This document shows, piece after piece, positions 11,397-22,976 of a DNA stretch of 64,000 bases. The notes under the pieces were generated by a model. The model made no database searches. It was not told the origin of the DNA and saw nothing but the letters and a program-made list of their open reading frames with translations. Position 1 is the stretch's first letter. The number at the start of each line of letters is the position of its first letter. The translations under genes were made by a program, and so were the position numbers. Source of the DNA: Salvia splendens (taxonomy: Eukaryota > Streptophyta > Magnoliopsida > Lamiales > Lamiaceae). The stretch spans positions 12,772,001 through 12,836,000 of the forward strand of contig NC_056046.1 in assembly GCF_004379255.2 (NCBI RefSeq), in the 5' to 3' direction.

Positions 11397-13507
11397 AGAG
11401 TGCAAGCAAGCTCCTCAGTTGTCCCTTCATCTCTACATTACCACTAACATGGTGGAGCAGTTCAGCAATTGGAACGATATACTAGAATATAGACATCATC
11501 ATCGGAGCCTTCAACAACGACACATAAAAAAGAAAAGCCAAAGCAAAACATAGCAAGGAGCAATGTGGGGAAAGAAAAAATTCATTCAACAGAAAGCAGA
11601 AACAGGGTTACTGCTTTGACTCTGAATGACTAGAGGGATTCACGATCTTCGAGCATTTCAATTAAAGCTTCCATAATTACGAACAAAATGTGCGAACTAA
11701 GTTTGACATTAATCAACACAGGGACAAATATTACACAGACTACAATGCTGAGCATTAATGGTGGTTACCATAAGATGCAGTGGTGATAGAGGAACAGATC
11801 CCCTCATGTAGTTGGCCAGATGTGAACTGTGCAAGAAAATTGTTTTGGTCAAGGAATATACACACACCTAACAAATAAAGTAGAAGTTATCCCAAAATGA
11901 CAAAGGAGGGAAGAGGCAGCATACCAGGAAAGCAGGCTCATGCGACACATTGCGAAATCCCCCTCTTGAAAGCAGGAAATAAGGCCCCTAATTCACTGCA
12001 GAAAAGTGAGATATCTAATACTACTCAATAAAAACCAAAATACCAAGATAGTCTTAGTAAATTCCACCACAATAACAACTCTCCACAGGAAACTTTAATT
12101 TAAGAGACAGTGATATCAATGGGGAACTCAGTTCCATACAGGCAAAGGAACAGCAGAATCTACGTCCCAAGATGTGAGGCTCTCAAGGAGCAAAGGGCGA
12201 GGCTCTACATCATACGACGTTGCCTCTACATGCTAATCTGTTGGAGGGAAAATGACGACTAGGCATGCAGATCCAAGCAAGCGGCTTCTAAGGTTAGATC
12301 ACAGGAGGGATTCATATAATTTTTAGAGCTAACCATTTTTGAATTATAGTAAAAAGGAAGAAGTTATTGCTATGGTTTAGTTTAGCAAAGCATGTAAGTT
12401 TGGTACAGCTGCAAGAAAGGCATCAATTCACTACCATTGTGTCTCTAAATCATCCTAGAAGGTAGATTGTGATAGTAATCAAGATATCTAATCCGTTTGT
12501 TCTCCTAAATAGCACATATAATCGAGTAATCCAAGCATTCTAATTCAATCCGTTTGTATTTTCAAAAGGGAATAAATGATAGCACAATCACAAAGCCAAA
12601 TTTGCCTAGATAGTTACCCTTTTCTGTACAAAAGTAATATGTAAAGGCAGATGTGCATTCTTAGTTAGTTATTCGAAACAATGTGAAGATGACATTCCTC
12701 CCTTGAAGCTGCAACAAATCTTTAGCTATCTCGGTCACGTGCAAAACGTTATGCACAACTCTGCCCCATTACAGGAAAAAGAGCTAAAAGGTGGAGTTTC
12801 ATTCAACTTATCAGCATTTTACATGTGAGAAGAACACATTCATTTGAGAAAGATCAGCTACATACCAAAATCTGCAGCAAAGCAGCATTTAAGATAGTAT
12901 CACAGCAACTATTCCTGCACAAATAAGGCATGAATCAAATACTTCTTTAAACTAATCTCCATTAACATTCGCCAATCAACTCCCAAAGCAGCCATCTAAT
13001 GTCTTACCCGTTTCAATTCATTTCGCTGCACCGCATAGTGCTGTAATTATCTTACCTTAGCAAGATTAAAATTTTCCTTTCTTCAAAAAGCTCCTTGAAC
13101 TATATGGATTACACTGGCTATTCAGTAGACCCAAACAATTGATCAATGATGCTTATAGACTGCGCGACTTGGAAATTAAAAACGAGCAACAAAACACAAT
13201 GCATAAAAGAAAAGAAATTGTGAGACATGAAAAAGGGCATGTGAGTAGAATCAAGGTTTCGCAAATAATAAGAAGGTGCTGAAAATTGAACAAGCACAGT
13301 TCAAAATCAATAGTACTAATCCTATATTGAGTAAACAAAGATACCAAAAAAGAAAATCAAAGCTGCAAAGTACATAAGAACCCTAAAACAGTCTAGTACT
13401 TGAGCTCATTTGTCACAGTCAAAGAGGGGCGGCTATTTGGAAGATAAACCAAACTGTACTGGCCGATAAATATTAAATATTTATAACAATTCAATTAAGT
13501 CACGGAA
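11397..13507 (-). other. Possible remnant of a minus-strand spliced gene; otherwise unassigned
   Basis: No long frame lies in this 2.1 kb, but the minus strand shows exon-like pieces. One is bounded by TTACAG and GTAAGA (13040-13008, open frame HYAVQRNELKR). Another is bounded by GTGCAG and GTATGT (about 12915-12870, one frame open, containing NSCCDTILNAALLQIL). A third piece near 12240-12140 is open and ends in SAVPLPVWN and a stop. A last piece, about 12000-11935, runs CTGCAG to GTATGC. The phases do not join into one clean protein, and I do not recognise the family. It could be a decayed gene, a long noncoding RNA or chance. A telo-box-like AACCCTA near 13380 could belong to its promoter. 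Confidence 0.25.
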
Positions 13508-13578
13508 GCGCATCTAGTGTAGTGGTATCATAGTACCCTCCCACGGTACTGACCGGGGTTCGATTCCCCGGATGCGCA
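13508..13578 (+). tRNA. tRNA-Gly (anticodon CCC)
   Basis: A 71-nt cloverleaf can be folded. The acceptor arms GCGCATC and GATGCGC pair fully and the discriminator base is A. The anticodon stem GTACC/GGTAC encloses the loop CTCCCAC with CCC as anticodon. The T arm CCGGG-GTTCGAT-TCCCCGG carries the B box. There is no intron. A CTTTTG run just downstream can serve as the RNA polymerase III stop. CCA is not encoded, as expected for a nuclear gene. It reads GGG glycine codons. Confidence 0.95.
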
Positions 13579-14151
13579 ACCTTTTGCTCAGATATTATGT
13601 CGTTTGTTTTACCATTTGATAATTGGGAAGGGAGTAGAAATAGAAAAGCTTTAGCAAGCCCAAAAAGAAGATTGATAAAATTGAAGAATACAGTGTATGT
13701 AATCCCATCCTGATTATAATTCAACACTTCAATAACCCAAAAATAAAAATAAAAATAAAATAGCTTAGCAAGCCCAAACACACGAACGTCTAGGTAGGTT
13801 TTTTTTATTTTATTTTTATGTTTTAAAATGCTTTGTTTATTACTTCATGTTGGATGCAAATAGAAATATTGAATTATCTGAAATGGGGAATGCTATTATA
13901 CCTCTGTGGGGAATTCATAATTTGAAGCATAATTGCATAGGATTTTATGGACGTTGTTGCTTCTTCAGCTGTATAGCCTCTTTATTTTAAAAAGTGATAA
14001 AAAAAACCGTCGGTTTTACTATAACAATTTCGTTTTTTTAGGTGTTGGGTTAACTGTAGGAGTTCGGTGAGTATGGGAGAAGTTTGACACGAATTCTTCA
14101 ATTCGCACCCGCACGCACGACACGTAACGTTTATTTTCCGCTCTCTTTCCA

Positions 14152-14160
14152 TATATATAA
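14152..14160 (+). promoter_or_regulatory. TATA box of the first NADSYN gene
   Basis: TATATATAA lies about 120 bp before the start codon at 14282. A pyrimidine-rich leader with CTCTCTCTAC follows. Position and sequence fit a plant core promoter. No upstream element could be assigned. Confidence 0.6.
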
Positions 14161-14281
14161 ACAAGCTCAACCTCCAAAATCGAGAGAAGACAATCCGAAT
14201 CTACGCCATATATTCTCCGCCCACTCCTTTTTCTCTAACTCTCTCTACTCATTCACATTTTTTCCAGCAAATTGCAGGGAA

Positions 14282-17200
14282 ATGAGGCTTCTCAAGGTAG
14301 CCACCTGCAACCTGAATCAATGGGCAATGGATTTCGATTGCAATATGAAGAACATCAAGGAATCCATTTCTAGGGCCAAAGAAGCCGGAGCCGTCATCCG
14401 CCTCGGCCCCGAGCTTGAAATCACCGGCTATGGCTGCGAAGACCATTTCCTCGAACTCGACACTGTCAATCACGCGTAAGCGCCTCCTCTATTCTATGCT
14501 TTTGCTCCCGATTTTTATGTTTAACTACTCACAAAATAACAGGGGACTGATGATCGACGTGACGTATTAAGTGTTCAGCTACTGCGAAAATTCAATTTCA
14601 AGTGATGCAAAATCGTGACCACTGAGTTTAAATCTGTTTTGCAGTGAATCGTTTGGTTATTTCTGAATTGCTATGCTGTTATGGAAGAGTTCATAGTAGA
14701 ATATGCTAATGTAAATATGCAATTAACTAACTTGATCCCTGAAATGCAATCAATTGGCTCTTGTAAAGCTCAGATAGTTTTGATACATTGTGATTGATTT
14801 AGCATCAAGCAAAATGTTGAGTTGTTAATAGCTTACAACTTGGAGAAACCTGCCCCCTTTATTATTTTTATTGTGACAATTTGAACAATCATTTTACAGG
14901 TGGGACTGCTTAAAAGAATTATTAGTAGATGACTGGACTGATGGCATATTATGTAGTTTTGGTATGCCTGTTATCAAAGGGTCAGAGCGCTACAATTGTC
15001 AAGTGCTATGCTTGAATAGAAAAATAGTGATGATACGTCCAAAGATGTGGCTGGCAAATGATGGAAACTACAGGGAGCTCAGGTGGTTTACGGCATGGAA
15101 ACAAAAAGGGCCTCTTGAAGACTTTCTGCTTCCAAGTGATATATCTGAGGCTCTATTGCAGACAACAGTGCCTTTCGGCTATGGATATATTCAGTTCCTA
15201 GATGTGTAAGCCATCATGTCATCCAGCCTCATTTTTTTTTTCTAACTTTTGATGTAGATCTCTTGCCATTATTTTTAGTCCGTTGATACTAACATGATAC
15301 TGGCTCATTTATCTCATTATTTTCTGTGAAATGCGCTCAAGAATATAATTCTAATTTCTGAAGTAAACTTTTAGAATATTAATAAACTAAAGATGCGTGA
15401 TCTTTTTAAGCAGGATTTTGTTGTGTGTAAAACTAATATTTTGGATGAAGCATATATTTTATGAGGCGCATAGAGGTTTATTTTATCAAATGCCTCTGAT
15501 GATTCATGGTATGCATCAATTCTAGTCACACCAACCAGGTTCTGCGAGTATAACGAGTTTCATCTTTGGAATAACCGGAACTCCTGTTTTGCTGCATTAT
15601 GTAGCTATACAATCTGAATCAGGTTTATAATCATGCATACAAGCTATAGTTGAACACTTGAGCTTGATCTCTGGAAACTGTTCACAAATTCTACAGCTTT
15701 AACACTTTTTTGTCTTGCTCAGAGCCATTGCTCCTGAAGTTTGTGAGGAACTTTTTAGTCCCATGCCCCCTCACGCTGAGCTCGCTCTGAATGGCGTTGA
15801 AGTATTTCTGAATGCTAGTGGAAGTCACCATCAATTGCGTAAACTTGATATTCGTCTCCGTGCTTTTATTGGAGCTACAAATACCCGTGGAGGAGTTTAC
15901 ATGTACGGTAATCAACAAGGATGTGACGGCAGCCGCCTTTATTATGGTGGGTGACCCAGCGTGAGTTGTTTTTCCACAGTTCGTACTATGGGTGGTTACG
16001 GCTTATCTGATTTATATTCTTAAAACAATAGGGAACAATTAAGACATCTAGTACTGCCGGGGCTTTCACTATGAGCATCACTAAAATGTAAATGCAGCAA
16101 ATTTTGGCCCTCCAGTTTTCAGTTTCAAGTTTCAACCTGGTTGCTTAAACTTTGATCTTTGAAATAAAGGGATAGCTTAGCACCTTAACTTTTCTATAGC
16201 CATTTCTCTTATAGTCACAAACTGTGGATATGAAACTTTGTTCCTCCATATGTCATCCTCAACCTGATTGCTCAAAGTTTGAACGTGGAAAATAGGTGGA
16301 AATCTTTGTAATAATTGCATTACTAAGTTTAGTATGTGTTGTGATATTCCGGAGTTGTTAACTTTGGTGTCATTCGGTGTTTTCTGGGAACCTTTTGCTT
16401 GATGAAAGAAAGACTCTTGGAAGTTTACTAACTTTCTCTCTCCATCCTAATATTACTATGACAATATATTAGAATGAGTCATCTAGACTCGCAAGAAGTA
16501 TCGCAGTTTGTGATGAACCAGCATATTGAACTACTTGGATCTCATTACTAAATTGGAATGCTTAGATTATGGTCCACTCCTTTTCCTTGTGATGCAAATA
16601 ATTTTTTGAGGAGTCTTGTTTGATAACTTCTTACGTTCAGATGGATGTTCCTGCATTGTGGTGAATGGTGATGTGGTTGCACAAGGCTCACAATTCTCCT
16701 TGAAGGATGTGGAAATGGTGGTTGCTCAAGTAGATCTAGATGCAGTATGTACTAATGCAATTTCTTGTTAGGGTCTTGGAAGAAGTTATTTGCTTAAGTC
16801 TGAACGGAGAACTACATAAAATAAAAAAAAGATTCTGTTTTTCAGAATTTGGTTATCATAAACGGTGCTCATCACATCATTTGTATAATTTGATTTACTG
16901 AAACTTCTCATTGCAGGTTGCCAGCCTTAGGGGATCTATTAGTAGCTTTCAGGAACAAGCCAGTTGCAAACCAAAAGTTTCCTCCATTGAAGTACCTTAT
17001 AGACTTTGCGAGTCTTTTACGCTCCAAATGTTGCTTTCAAGTCCTCTGAAGGTGAGGAAATACCGGGTTGACAAGAAAATGTCCCAATACTAATGCTAAA
17101 ACTCGTGTTAAATTCCTGTATGATAGTTCACGGAGGTAATATAGAATAATCATCCATGTTTCATGTGATGGATGACTTCAGTTCCTAAGAAACTCTTTGA

Positions 17201-20200
17201 TATAACATTTATTTATGCATGAACCTTCACTCATGGTTACCTCTTGCATTAGAAACCTTACAAATCCAATCTTGGTTTACTTATTTCTTTGAGGCTTCTT
17301 GCATGCTCTGTTTTCTTCAAAAGAAAGTTAGAGCACCTAGATCACTTCAGCCTATTCATCGTTTATGATCGTCTTGCACATTACGAAAGCATGGGATCAT
17401 ATCATGTATGGGCTCTTTTATTCATTTCTTTATTTCTTTGCTATTTGTTTATGAATATATATGCCTCTGTATGAGTAGCCAAAATAAAACCATTGCAGTG
17501 GCGATACACATCTTACATTTATCTCACGTGTTTGCATCAATGAAAGTAATATACTTGGCAGGGTTGTTTATATGCCACCAGTATACTTTCACTTATCAAT
17601 TATTTACTTTCTACTTGTTCTGCTTTTAGATTTCAAGGATCTAAGCTTTTTTTACCCCCTCTTTTGAAAAATTAGTTAATAACAGTATGTGCAATTGGAA
17701 CCTCCAGAACAATAGTAGCTTCACTTGTTAAAGTTTACTGAGCGACTTCTCATTCTTTTCAGATTAAATATCATTCTCCTGAAGAAGAAATAGCTTTTGG
17801 GCCAGGCTGTTGGCTGTGGGATTATTTGAGACGAAGTGGTGCATCTGGTTTTTTACTTCCACTCTCAGGTGGAGCAGACAGCTCATCTGTTGCTGCTATA
17901 GTTGGTTGCATGTGCCAGTTAGTAGTGAAAGGTAAATTTCTATATTTAATTCCATCCCCATTAATTTGTTGATCTGTATTCATTGGATTAATGATTCAGT
18001 CGTCACCCATCTAATATGTCAAGCGAATAGAGAGGAGTATCATTTTCAACTTCTAAATATTTCTTCAACATGCCCCCTCATGTATAAGGTGGTTACATTT
18101 TTTGGTTCATCAGAGCTTTGCATGAATAAATGGGTAGTGTTAAGATTTGAAAACAAGACCTTTCATTTTCCTTGGTTCAGATGGTTGTGATACCACTGAA
18201 GTATCAGGTCAACATATTATATATCTGCAGCATGATGTTCTCCTCTAGCCCTTTGTTTTGGTTCTGATTACAGTGTCTATGTTATTTTTGTGATAATGAG
18301 GGTTCTAGCACTCATCCTTCCTCCTAAATTAACTCTCTGAAAGAAATGTCTATGTGGTCAAACTGACTTCGGTAATTTCATTTATTTCTGTATTTGAAGT
18401 GAGCAGAGATCTAATCATCACATGCTTGATAGAGTGGTGGGGGGGGGGGGGGTTTGCAATTTGTTTGTTTGCTTTCTGAAGATACGAATATTCTGTACAT
18501 CTTTAACCATCCATTTGCTCATGTTATTCTCAACAAAGATGAAGTGAACTCCAAGAGGCCTTTTGAGCCAGTATATATTTGATATTTTATACCCTTTTCC
18601 TCTTGAATTCAACAGAATGATGATCCCTCTTTTTCACTTATTTGTCTGTTTGGCCAAAAAGTTATTTAATTGCCTTAGGCTACATAATTTTGAAAAGATA
18701 ACATTGCATGTGATTGTATGAGGCCTTTATTCAATCCTCATGTGTAGAAACGGCCTAATATTATGCCTATTTTTGTACTGGTATTGATTGTGAGGTTTGT
18801 TACTTCAGCAATATCAGAGGGGGATGAACAGGTTAAAGCTGATGCCATAAGGATTGGCCATTATACTGATGGACAATTTCCAACAGACAGCAAAGAATTT
18901 GCCAAACGTATATTCTACACTGTTTTCATGGGGTCTGAAAATAGGTGAGAATATATGAGCAGCTTTTTGTACTTTTTGAGAAACTTATCAGTCTTTAGCA
19001 TTTTATGTACCATATCCCTGCAAGGTCAGATATGATTTTCTAATATTGGTTGTTATCTTAGTTGGTTCATTTGCAGTACTTCATCTATTTTCTTTAGTTG
19101 CTGTAGGTGGGATCATTTTTCAATGTTTCATCTTCAGTTTCTCTGTTTAAGTTTCCATTTATTTAGCTTATCTTTATTCTTTAGGTGGGATAATTCCCTT
19201 CTTGAACTATTACATGGTGTAATATTCTTGTTGAAGCTTATGTGCGGCCTCTGCAGTTTGCATAGTCTGAGATAGCTATAAAACTAATGATTTGCAAAAG
19301 ACAAATTAACATCCCCAGTCTGACCTTAGTATCAGTTTGAAAAGTTTTCTTTGGGGTGTCTTCAGCTATGAAACATGAAGCATTTCTTGTGAAACAAATT
19401 TTGTTATTATAGTTGAATAGGATGATAATTAATTGTTGATGAGCTTTCCACCTAAGTAAAGTTGTGTAGAATTTTAAAATTTTAACACTAGATGTCTCTT
19501 TTGACTACCTTCCTTCTATGGCACTGGCAGAATGTGTTATTTAACTTTTACTTTCTTTTCGTGATATTTTCTTGTGCCCTTAACTTACTTTCATTTATTG
19601 TAGCTCTAATGCCACAAGAACGAGGGCAAAGGTGCTTGCAGAAGAAATTGGGTCATGGCATCTTGATGTCTCAATAGATGGAGTGGTTTCTGCTCTGCTC
19701 TCTTTGTTTAAGACACTTACAGGAAAACAACCACGATACAAGGTAAAATCTGAACAGATGACATTTACAACATTTTTGCTTGTATCATAATTTCATCTAG
19801 GAGTAAGTATATGACTCAACATTTATGCTGTAGTATATCTGTATATGCAGGATTCCCGTAATTGAAGTTGCTTGTTGTATTACTGTTTTATTACAGGTAG
19901 ATGGGGGCTCAAATATTGAAAATTTGGGACTGCAAAATATTCAAGCTCGAATCAGGATGGTCTTAGCATTTATGCTAGCATCACTCTTGCCATGGGTTCA
20001 TAACAAACCTGGTTTTTATTTGGTCTTAGGGAGCTCAAATGTCGATGAAGGATTGCGTGGTTACTTGACAAAGGTACTACATATGTCTAATGTTACAATG
20101 GTTCTTGGCAAGGTCATCCTTGCTTTATATGCATTCATAATTGCATGCTTTTCAAAATCATTTTGTCAGTTTGAACCTTTACAAAGAAACTAAAACTATG

Positions 20201-21690
20201 TTAGAAAAGATTCAGGCAACTTTTTGCCTATAGCTTATGATTGATTTCACTTCTAATGCCTCTATCAAGCTTTTAGCCTCCTCACAACGGATGACTTCAC
20301 TGAAGGATCTTGAGCATCACTGAATTCAACTTTTCCATTCATTATAGCGTGAGATTTGATGGGTGCTCATGTTTTTTTATGCAGTATGATTGTAGTTCTG
20401 CTGATATAAATCCTATTGGAAGCATCAGCAAGCAAGATTTGCGAAGATTTTTAAAATGGGCTGCTGTCCATCTGGGTTTCTCTTCTTTGAAAGAAATTGA
20501 ATCTGCTCCACCCACTGCTGAATTGGAGCCAATACGATCCAACTACAGCCAGGTATCTGATCACATAGATACAAACACGTCAAACAAAGCTAATTTTTCC
20601 TTCCAATCTTTCACCCCCTTCTTTTAACTTTCTCTAATCCTGTATAATCTTTTCCAGTCATTCTGTTTTTTCGCATGTAGCCATTGTCCTTCAACACAGA
20701 GATAGTTTTCTCCTTGATGTGGAGGCGAGACGTTTTTGTGTTTTAAGTTCTTTGTATGCCACTGTTAAATGCTGATATTGTGCATGACTAATATATATAT
20801 TCTTAAAACACAGCTGGACGAAGTGGATATGGGAATGACATATGAAGAACTCTCGGTATATGGAAGGCTGCGAAAGATCTTTCGCTGTGGACCCGTATCC
20901 ATGTTTAAGGTTTATTTTACTTTTTGTTTATGTTATAACCTTTCGACTTTGCTCTTGACAACTGCTCACCCTTCTTCGTACACGCACTTATCTCTCTTGT
21001 GCAATTAACAAGGTTGATAGTATGAGTCAGCATTGTTAGTGACAACTGCTAATTCCAGAAATGTATACGTAGGTTTGTGGAAGCTAGGATTTATTTGCAT
21101 GCATAGGGATGCTGTATTATGTGTATTCCTGTTTGCATGAGGATCCTAAATATACTTTGCAAGTCCGTGTTTCTTCAAACTAATTTTTTCTTCCGGTGAT
21201 TGTCAAATTAGTTTACTTTGCTGCAATCTCTGTTTGAATACTTTCTTGTTGATTTATTTTCTGGTATCTATGGAAGAATCTCTGCTACAAATGGGGAACA
21301 AAGCTAACTCCAGCAGAGGTTGCTGAGAAAGTGAAATATTTCTTCAAGTACTATTCTATCAACAGACACAAGATGACAGTTCTAACTCCCTCATACCACG
21401 CAGAGGTACTATTTTTGGTTTTGTATGTTCATTTTTCTCTCCTTTAGCCTTCATGGGCCGGTTCTAACTATTTTTTTGTGCAGAGTTACTCACCAGAGGA
21501 TAATAGGTTTGATCTTCGCCAGTTCCTATATAATGCAAGATGGCCATATCAATTCCGGAAGATAGATGAACTTGTGACACGGTTGGATGGTGATAGAGTG
21601 GCTATTGCAAATGAAGCATCGGGGCTCAGATCAGATGGTGGCATGGGTGTCGTAGCTGCAGGTTCGGGCAATCCAAGTGTTGGCTTATAA
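14282..21690 (+). CDS. NADSYN: Glutamine-dependent NAD+ synthetase, canonical copy
   Basis: This enzyme converts deamido-NAD+ to NAD+ with ATP and glutamine, the last step of NAD synthesis, in the cytosol. I read 13 exons: 14282-14475, 14900-15205, 15723-15946, 16641-16744, 16917-17051, 17763-17931, 18809-18944, 19604-19742, 19897-20073, 20385-20552, 20814-20909, 21277-21405 and 21484-21690. They join in phase to 727 aa, close to known plant enzymes (about 725). The N-terminal nitrilase-type glutaminase shows Glu44 ([10 protein letters not shown]), Lys113 (RPKMWLA) and Cys174 (VCEELF). The C-terminal synthetase has the PP-loop SGGADSS at 356-362, [35 protein letters not shown] split over exons 9-10, and DINPIGS. 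The start ATG follows a TATA box and a leader. A diverged tandem copy starts 1.3 kb downstream. Intron 7 region near 18439 has a 14-G run. Confidence 0.95.
18439..18452 (+). repeat. Poly-G run of 14 in a NADSYN intron
   Basis: Fourteen consecutive G bases lie in the intron between exons 6 and 7 of the first NADSYN gene. Such runs are length-variable and error-prone in assemblies, so the exact length should not be trusted. Confidence 0.9.
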
Positions 21691-22926
21691 ATTTTGCTAT
21701 AGCCGATCGATACTCCCCTCGCCATGATGTTTGGTGTAATTTACGTGTTTTAAGTCTTTGTATATTAATGTCAACTTTAACTTGAGGTAGATGTCATTTT
21801 AAAAAAATTAAATCTTTCCCCATGTTTTCTTCTAGTGATCGAATAAAAAACAGGGAACAACACTATGTCTGTCTATAAGCTGCATATCGTAAAATATTAT
21901 TTTCCATCGATTGGATCTTCTCATTCAATTCATAGCCACATCAATCAGATTCAGTATATCAACCCACAAATTGTCTATATGCTGCATTTCGTAAGATATT
22001 TATCGCATTAAGCTTTGAAAACAAAATTTTAGAAAATGATACGATTGGCAACTCACAAAAAGCTACCGAATAAATTGACTACTATTCACTCTATTCTATA
22101 GACTATACTACTCTTTCTACCATGCTTTTAACTGTATCCACATACTTTAATATCTTATCATGTTATCTTCGTTATCCAATAATATTATACTCCTATTTTC
22201 ATCATGCGTACATCATTATTTTAATGTCTTGTGTGCATATTAGCAGCAATAGTATATTTAAAAATGTGCCTATGGTTCGACATTATAAATTTATTATATA
22301 CCAATAAAAACGACTGTACTATCATTTTTGTTGAAATTTGAATTTGATTAACAATCATATTGTATATCACACTAAATATAGTACATAAAATTATATAGGT
22401 GATAACTACAGTAAGTTAGTCATTGTAAAATGTAAAAACTATGGATCATTGGTAGTTAAGGTATATATTAATGCTTAATAATAGTAGTACTTTTTTAGTT
22501 AACAAGGTTCTTTTAAATGGAAGTTTAATCTATTTTTATTGACAGAAGAAGAAAAACTGAACGTAAGAAAAAGATTAAAAAAATGTCTTGGGGGTATAGA
22601 GAGAGAGAGAATTGTTGAAAGAATGAGATGGGGTAATTTGAGGTACCAACTATAGAATACAAAAAGAGAGAGACAATAAATAAATGAACATTAAGTTTCA
22701 CACAATTCCCTCTCTAGGTAAAAGATTTTATATTGCTTTAATGCAAGTGGATTCTTTTTTTAAGTGGTTTACAGATGAGTTGTATCCATTAGAGCTTAAT
22801 CTATTCCGTGTTAAATCTTAATTAAAGTAATCAACATCTTCTCGTATCTCATGTCGATTCCACCAAAAAAAGATTCCCCCATTTTGAATTAAAAAACAAC
22901 CGTGAACATACATAGTCATGTTTGCT
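21691..22926. other. Intergenic spacer between the tandem NADSYN genes
   Basis: This is AT-rich sequence holding the 3' UTR of the first NADSYN gene and the upstream region of the second. A short GA microsatellite lies near 22600. No gene, transposon ends or RNA gene were recognised. Confidence 0.6.
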
Positions 22927-22933
22927 TATAAAT
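22927..22933 (+). promoter_or_regulatory. Candidate TATA box of the second NADSYN gene
   Basis: TATAAAT lies 44 bp before the ATG at 22977, which would leave a very short leader. Transcription may start elsewhere, but this is the only good TATA match close to the gene. Confidence 0.4.
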
Positions 22934-22976
22934 GGAGTGTAAATGAGTTTGAGGAAACATAGCAGATTGAATAAAG

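Noticed and set aside
14152..14281. An earlier start codon for the first NADSYN gene (14084)
   Set aside because: The frame upstream of 14282 covers the TATA box and leader; the family begins at [19 protein letters not shown], and the second copy starts at the same place.
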